A stretch of 44,551 bases of DNA from Acetobacter sp. (GTDB lineage Bacteria; Pseudomonadota; Alphaproteobacteria; RF32; CAG-239), in assembly GCA_023665325.1 (NCBI GenBank), contig JAMPED010000013.1:1-44551 (forward strand). The letters are read 5' to 3'. Positions 40,619 to 44,551 of this stretch are shown here, piece by piece (position 1 is the stretch's first letter; every line of letters starts with the position of its first letter). Below the pieces are notes generated by a model. That model did not search any database and was not told the DNA's origin. It worked only from the letters and a program-made list of their open reading frames with translations. The position numbers and the translations under genes were made by a program.

Positions 40619-41947
40619 ATGAATATTAAAGAAGTTAAATCTGAAGGCTTGAGCCGTGAATATGAAGTTACTGTCAGTGCCGCTGATTTTGATGCTGAAG
40701 TTCAGAAAAAATTAAAAGAAATCTCCAAAAACGTTAGTATGGCTGGATTTAGAGCTGGCAAAGTTCCGTTTGCGATGATTAAACAAAAATATTTAGGCAA
40801 TGCGATGAGTGATGCTGTTGATAATTTGTTACGCGATGGTGTTAACGAAGTTTTGAAAGAGAAAAAAGTTCGTCCGGTATTTACTCCTGATGTTGAATTG
40901 AAAAAATTTGAAGAAGGTAAAGATATTGAATTTACTGTTTCTATGGATATTATGCCCGAGATTGAAGTAAAAGATTTCTCTTCTATCAAAATTGAAAAAC
41001 CGGTTGCAGAAGTTCCAGCTGAAGAAGTTGAGAAAGCTCTTAACTATATGGCTGAAAGTCGTCGTGATACTATTAAAGTTGAAGAAGACCGTGCAACAGC
41101 TAAAGGTGACGTTGTTGTTATTGATTTTGTTGGGTCTATTGATGGTGTTGAATTTGCAGGTGGTAAAGGTGAGGCTTATCCTTTGGAACTTGGTTCTAAC
41201 TCTTTCATCCCTGGTTATGAAGATCAACTTATCGGCAAGAAAGTTGGCGATGTTGTTGATGTTAAGGCTACATTCCCTGAGACTTATCACGCAAAAGATT
41301 TAGCAGGTAAAGAAGCTTTGTTTGTTACCACTATCAAAGAAATTCGTGAGATTAAAAAAGCAGAAATCAATGATGAATTTGCAAAATCTATGGGCGAAGA
41401 AAGCTTAGAAAAATTGAAAGAAACTGTTAAAAACAGAATCGCTCAAGACTATGAAAATGCTTCTAAGATGAAGACAAAACGTGCATTACTTGATGCTTTG
41501 GATAAGGCTTATAAATTTGATGTTCCTGCAAAATTAGTTGATATGGAATATGATGCGATTGTTAAGCAATATGAAAATGCTAAAAAGAATAATCAACTTG
41601 ATGAAGATGAAAAGAACAAAAAAGAAGAAGATTTGCTTAAAGAATATAAAGAAATAGCTGTTCGTCGTGTTAAACTTGGTTTATTATTGGCAGAAGTTGG
41701 CAATCAGGCTAAAGTTGAAGTTAATCAAGAAGATATTAACAAAGCTATTATGGGTGAAGCTCAACGTTATCCGATGCAGGCAAAAGCTATTTTTGACTTT
41801 TATCTGAAGAATAAAGAAGCTATTGAGCGCTTGCGTACTCAAGTTTATGAAGAGAAAGTTATGGATTATGTTCTCTCTCAAGTAGAAACAAAGGAAAAGA
41901 CTGTTTCTGTTGAAGATTTATATAACTTTGATGAGAAAAAAGCTTAA
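40619..41947 (+). CDS. tig: Trigger factor
   Basis: A 442-residue ribosome-associated chaperone. The N-terminal ribosome-docking loop reads AGFRAGKVPFAMIKQKY (the GFRxGxxP signature near residue 45). The FKBP-type isomerase domain runs from about residue 150 (AKGDVVVIDFVGSIDG, LELGSNSFIPGYEDQLIG, PETYHAKDLAGKEALF), and a helical C-terminal domain follows. It binds emerging chains at the exit tunnel. GAGAAGAG lies upstream of the ATG. It usually stands before clpP; here a small lipoprotein gene and the rplS operon follow instead. Confidence 0.96.
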   Translation: MNIKEVKSEGLSREYEVTVSAADFDAEVQKKLKEISKNVSMAGFRAGKVPFAMIKQKYLGNAMSDAVDNLLRDGVNEVLKEKKVRPVFTPDVELKKFEEGKDIEFTVSMDIMPEIEVKDFSSIKIEKPVAEVPAEEVEKALNYMAESRRDTIKVEEDRATAKGDVVVIDFVGSIDGVEFAGGKGEAYPLELGSNSFIPGYEDQLIGKKVGDVVDVKATFPETYHAKDLAGKEALFVTTIKEIREIKKAEINDEFAKSMGEESLEKLKETVKNRIAQDYENASKMKTKRALLDALDKAYKFDVPAKLVDMEYDAIVKQYENAKKNNQLDEDEKNKKEEDLLKEYKEIAVRRVKLGLLLAEVGNQAKVEVNQEDINKAIMGEAQRYPMQAKAIFDFYLKNKEAIERLRTQVYEEKVMDYVLSQVETKEKTVSVEDLYNFDEKKA

Positions 41948-41974
41948 TTAGCTGAAACACTCTTTATTTAGCTT

Positions 41975-41998
41975 AGCCCTCGGAAACGAGGGCTTTTT
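41975..41998 (+). terminator. Rho-independent terminator after tig
   Basis: AGCCCTCG (41975-41982), GAAA loop, CGAGGGCT (41987-41994), then T-run. Confidence 0.92.
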
Positions 41999-42064
41999 AA
42001 TTGACAATATTGAAAAAATAAGATATTTTTTGCGTGATTATAAATTCTTTAAATATTATTTTAT

Positions 42065-42397
42065 ATGAAAAAAATTATTTTTTGTGCATTTATCACAATG
42101 CTTATATTCTGTATCAGTTGTGCAGATTTGGAGAAAACAATCACTAATGATGAGATTGAAGTAATAGACGAATCTTGTTATATGGATGCCAGAGTCGTTA
42201 ATGTCTTACTTACTACTGGAATAATAGGTTATGGGTCATCATCTGTTGTGTATTTATTACTTGATAATGGCGATGTGATTATCTATGGAAATCGTAACAC
42301 TAAAATACCCTTAACAAAAGATGAGGCTCGCGATATTATGAGGTTTCAGCTTGGTGATACTGTTGTTGTAAAAGTGCCTCAACAGCAAGTTCGTTAA
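42065..42397 (+). CDS. Small putative lipoprotein
   Basis: A 110-residue protein: MKKIIFCAFITMLIFCISC is a lipoprotein signal with the modified cysteine at residue 19, followed by an acidic linker and a beta-rich core (ARVVNVLLTTGI, SSVVYLLLDNGDVIIYGN, QLGDTVVVKVPQ). No family recognised. The gene lacks an obvious ribosome site and lies alone between terminators. It should be membrane-anchored in the periplasm. Confidence 0.6.
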   Translation: MKKIIFCAFITMLIFCISCADLEKTITNDEIEVIDESCYMDARVVNVLLTTGIIGYGSSSVVYLLLDNGDVIIYGNRNTKIPLTKDEARDIMRFQLGDTVVVKVPQQQVR

Positions 42398-42477
42398 CTT
42401 CCTCGCTGTATAATAAGTTTTTTCTATTTTATGGCTTGTGTCCTTTTATGATTTCTCCGTTTTTTATTTTTAGTAAA

Positions 42478-42515
42478 TTAAAAACCCCCGTTTTAATAGC
42501 GAGGGTTTTTATTTT
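42478..42515. terminator. Bidirectional terminator
   Basis: AAAACCC (42481-42487) pairs with GGGTTTT (42503-42509), with A- and T-runs on either side; it lies between the small lipoprotein gene and the convergent rplS. Confidence 0.75.
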
Positions 42516-42531
42516 ACCTATGAGCAAAGCC

Positions 42532-42918
42532 TTATGCGTTGTTCTTTGCTTTTGCCTGAGCGGACAAATCGTCTGCAATACGAGCAGAACGACCACGCAA
42601 AGCACGCAAGAAGTACAATTTAGCTCTTCTTACTTTACCAATACGGGTTACTTCAATTTTCGCAACGTTTGGAGAATACAGAGGGAATACACGCTCTACA
42701 CCTTCACCAAAAGAAATTTTGCGAACGGTGAATGAAGAATTCAAACCATCATTTTTGCGGGCAATGCAGATACCTTCATAAATTTGGATACGCTCACGAT
42801 CACCTTCTTTTACTTTGGTGTGAACTTTAAGGGTGTCACCAGCTTTGAAATCAGGAATATTCTTTCCTTCTGTCAATTTGGCAACTTGCTCTTTTTCAAT
42901 GTTTTCTAAAATGTTCAT
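42532..42918 (-). CDS. rplS: 50S ribosomal protein bL19
   Basis: A 128-residue bL19: [29 protein letters not shown] and [28 protein letters not shown] (parts of the signature) are fully conserved. It sits at the subunit interface. Last gene of the rpsP-rimM-trmD-rplS operon, 39 bases after trmD. Confidence 0.97.
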   Translation of the reverse strand: MNILENIEKEQVAKLTEGKNIPDFKAGDTLKVHTKVKEGDRERIQIYEGICIARKNDGLNSSFTVRKISFGEGVERVFPLYSPNVAKIEVTRIGKVRRAKLYFLRALRGRSARIADDLSAQAKAKNNA

Positions 42919-42957
42919 CAGTTTTACCTTTTATATAATTTTTTTAACTTTATACAC

Positions 42958-43650
42958 CTAACTATTTTTAGAATCAAGATATTTCTTGAATAAGTCAGGG
43001 CGTTTGGCTTTGGTTGCAATTTCGGACTGTGCTTTTCGCCAATCGGCTATTTTTTGATGATGCCCTGAGAGTAATATTTCTGGAACACTTCTCCCCTCCC
43101 ACTCTATTGGGCGAGTATATTGAGGATATTCCAAAAGGCAATTCTCAAAACTTTCATCTTCCAGCGATGCTTCATTTCCTAATACGCCGGGGAGCAACCT
43201 AATAACGGTGTCCAGTAAAATCTGGGCTGCTTGCTCACCACCGGTTAAGATGTAGTCACCGATACTTATCTCTTCGATATCAAAGGCCTCGATAACACGT
43301 TCATCTATTCCTTCAAATCGTCCACAGATAACTGTCAACTCTGTTTCTCTGGCGAGCTCGTGTGCTTTTTTTTGAGTAAGTGGCGCACCTTTGGGGGACA
43401 TATAAATTATCCGCCCGCCAGTATGATTTTCCGCTATAGCACGTCCTAAGACGTCTGGGCGCATTATCATTCCTGCACCGCCACCACAAGGCGTATCATC
43501 TACAGATTTGTGCTTATCAAATGCATAATCTCTGATATTGATTGCCTGAAGCTGCCATTTATTCTCTTCCATTGCCTTTCCTGTTAATGAGTATCCTAAA
43601 AAACCAGGAAACATCTCAGGAAAGATGGTTAAGATCTTAACTTTCAGCAT
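42958..43650 (-). CDS. trmD: tRNA (guanine-N1)-methyltransferase
   Basis: A 230-residue SPOUT methyltransferase: LTIFPEMFPGFLGYSLTGKA, DDTPCGGGAGMIMRPDVLGRA, YMSPKGAPLTQKKA, CGRFEGIDERV and ISIGDYILTGGEQAAQ form the trefoil-knot SAM site, and PEILLSGHHQKIADWRKAQS the tRNA-binding C-terminus. It makes m1G37 in tRNAs with G36, including the tRNA-Leu(UAG) in this window. Its start overlaps the rimM end by 14 bases. Confidence 0.97.
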   Translation of the reverse strand: MLKVKILTIFPEMFPGFLGYSLTGKAMEENKWQLQAINIRDYAFDKHKSVDDTPCGGGAGMIMRPDVLGRAIAENHTGGRIIYMSPKGAPLTQKKAHELARETELTVICGRFEGIDERVIEAFDIEEISIGDYILTGGEQAAQILLDTVIRLLPGVLGNEASLEDESFENCLLEYPQYTRPIEWEGRSVPEILLSGHHQKIADWRKAQSEIATKAKRPDLFKKYLDSKNS

Positions 43651-44179
43651 CTTTTAAGTCCTCATCGTCCTCAAAAAATACCATTCCGGTTGACGCAACA
43701 ATAATATAACCATCTTCAAGATTTATCTCTGGTACATAGCTCTTATTAAACGGCAGCATTTCAGCCTTGCCAGTTTTGAGTTTGATTTCCAAAATATCGC
43801 CAGCGCCAAAGTTATAAAAACCAACTACTTTCGCTACTTCGTTTTTTTGTTCATCAAATACCTTTAAGCCAACCAAATCCGCTTCGTAATATACCTCATC
43901 GCTTTTGAGCTCAGGTAATACGCCGCGAGGAGCATAAAGCTCCTTACCAATCAGGGATTCAGCTGTTGTTCTATCATCAATTCCCTTGATTTTGATACGG
44001 AGTAAATCTTTTGAGTGTCCTGTAACCTTAAGAGCAAATTTACATTCGCCGGTTTTGTCTTCAAGCTCACCATAAGCGGCAATATCACGGTCTATAGCTG
44101 TGTAGCTTTTAACCTTAAATTCACCTTTTATGCCGTGAACACCGACAATTTTACCTAAACAAACTCTTTTTTCACTCAT
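43637..44179 (-). CDS. rimM: 16S rRNA processing protein RimM
   Basis: A 180-residue RimM: N-terminal domain CLGKIVGVHGIKGEFKVKSYT and C-terminal PRC-barrel (YYEADLVGLKVFDEQ, GFYNFGAGDILEIKL, LPFNKSYVPEINLEDGYI). It assists 30S head assembly by binding uS19. It lies between rpsP and trmD and overlaps trmD by 14 bases. Confidence 0.95.
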   Translation of the reverse strand: MSEKRVCLGKIVGVHGIKGEFKVKSYTAIDRDIAAYGELEDKTGECKFALKVTGHSKDLLRIKIKGIDDRTTAESLIGKELYAPRGVLPELKSDEVYYEADLVGLKVFDEQKNEVAKVVGFYNFGAGDILEIKLKTGKAEMLPFNKSYVPEINLEDGYIIVASTGMVFFEDDEDLKDAES

Positions 44180-44225
44180 AGTGTTACCTATTGCAACATA
44201 AATTTAATTTATAATTGGAAAAAGA

Positions 44226-44551
44226 TTATGCTTCTGCAGATTCTGCTGCTGCAGCAGCGGCAGCCTCTGCGGCAGCTTTTGCTTTTTCTTCTTTTTCTTT
44301 AATTCTTTCCAAAGCTTTAGCTTTTGGAGCAGATTTTTTCGGCTGATTGCGAGTTGCCGGAGCTTCGCAGATACCTAAGTTTGCAAATAATTTTTGCAAT
44401 CTGTCAGTTGGTTGAGCGCCTTTAGCAATCCAAGCTTTTACTTTTTCAACATCAAGAACTAATCTTTCTTGATGATCTTGCGGCAATAATGGATTGTAAG
44501 AACCCAATTTTTCAATAAATCTACCGTCACGAGGAGCTCTCTGATCAGCAG
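44226..44551 (-). CDS. rpsP: 30S ribosomal protein bS16, partial (5' end outside the window)
   Basis: The frame is open to the right edge and reads [20 protein letters not shown], the conserved bS16 interior, so the start lies beyond 44551; the TTG at 44507 is an internal leucine codon, not a start. The C-terminal extension is rich in alanine, lysine and glutamate ([17 protein letters not shown]), as usual in alphaproteobacterial bS16. First gene of the rpsP-rimM-trmD-rplS operon. Confidence 0.96.
   Translation of the reverse strand, partial: ADQRAPRDGRFIEKLGSYNPLLPQDHQERLVLDVEKVKAWIAKGAQPTDRLQKLFANLGICEAPATRNQPKKSAPKAKALERIKEKEEKAKAAAEAAAAAAAESAEA

Noticed and set aside
40829..41290. Minus-strand ORF of 153 codons within tig
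   Set aside because: Asn/Phe/Ile-rich shadow of the trigger factor coding strand.

Overview
The window reads as chromosome of an AT-rich Gram-negative alphaproteobacterium, probably an uncultured gut- or host-associated lineage. The lineage is an inference from gene order: tpiA-secG-pyrG on one strand, ppiD divergent from tpiA with fmt behind it, and the rpsP-rimM-trmD-rplS operon. The decorated surface-glycan genes, the Mpi-like recombinase relative and the ankyrin proteins point to a host-associated life. TAA, TAG and TGA all serve as stops, so there is no sign of codon reassignment.

Region 1 (about 1-7911) is one tightly packed plus-strand surface-polysaccharide operon. A serine-recombinase homologue that has lost its catalytic residues stands at its head. 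It is followed by a nucleotidyltransferase-kinase fusion, a small HAD phosphatase, a second nucleotidyltransferase, a 30-codon ORF, a LicD phosphotransferase fused to a TagD-like cytidylyltransferase, and three glycosyltransferase-like proteins, the last of the WavE family. Together they suggest a glycan carrying a phospho-alditol or phospho-aminoalcohol group. Region 2 (8138-12048) carries a GIY-YIG/DUF4357 nuclease, an O6-alkylguanine methyltransferase, a left-handed beta-helix acyltransferase and glmS.

Region 3 (12054-24833) is mixed: a TPM/LemA envelope pair, an alpha/beta hydrolase lipoprotein, a 780-residue ferredoxin/F420-beta/pyruvyltransferase fusion divergent from an ELM1-like glycosyltransferase (the promoter region holds a near-perfect palindrome plus a half-site), a LEA-like protein made of thirteen unbroken 11-residue repeats, an MscS channel, a YgiW-like OB-fold protein, an MBL-fold hydrolase, and a hypothetical gene whose frame continues through two stop codons.

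Region 4 (24894-28650) is an NAD salvage operon: NMN/NaMN adenylyltransferase, nicotinamidase, nicotinate phosphoribosyltransferase and NAD synthetase. It holds what I consider the best candidate for something undescribed. Two copies of a structured RNA element, one in the leader and one between the first two genes, share an identical 11-nt apical loop closed by different but complementary stems. In each a second hairpin has a loop that can pair with the first loop. Copy 1 is followed by a hairpin that buries the nadM Shine-Dalgarno and ends in a U-run. Copy 2 directly buries the pncA Shine-Dalgarno. This looks like a riboswitch controlling NAD synthesis, and I cannot match it to a known class from memory.

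Region 5 (28651-44551) is mostly housekeeping: a putative metallopeptidase lipoprotein, a CorC/HlyC protein, a DMT-type transporter, pyrG, secG, tpiA, ppiD, fmt, tRNA-Leu(UAG), tig, and the rplS-trmD-rimM-rpsP operon, whose rpsP runs off the window end. Two paralogous ankyrin genes with matching promoters sit on either side of the pyrG-secG-tpiA block. All coordinates and structures were worked out by eye; no database search or folding program was used.
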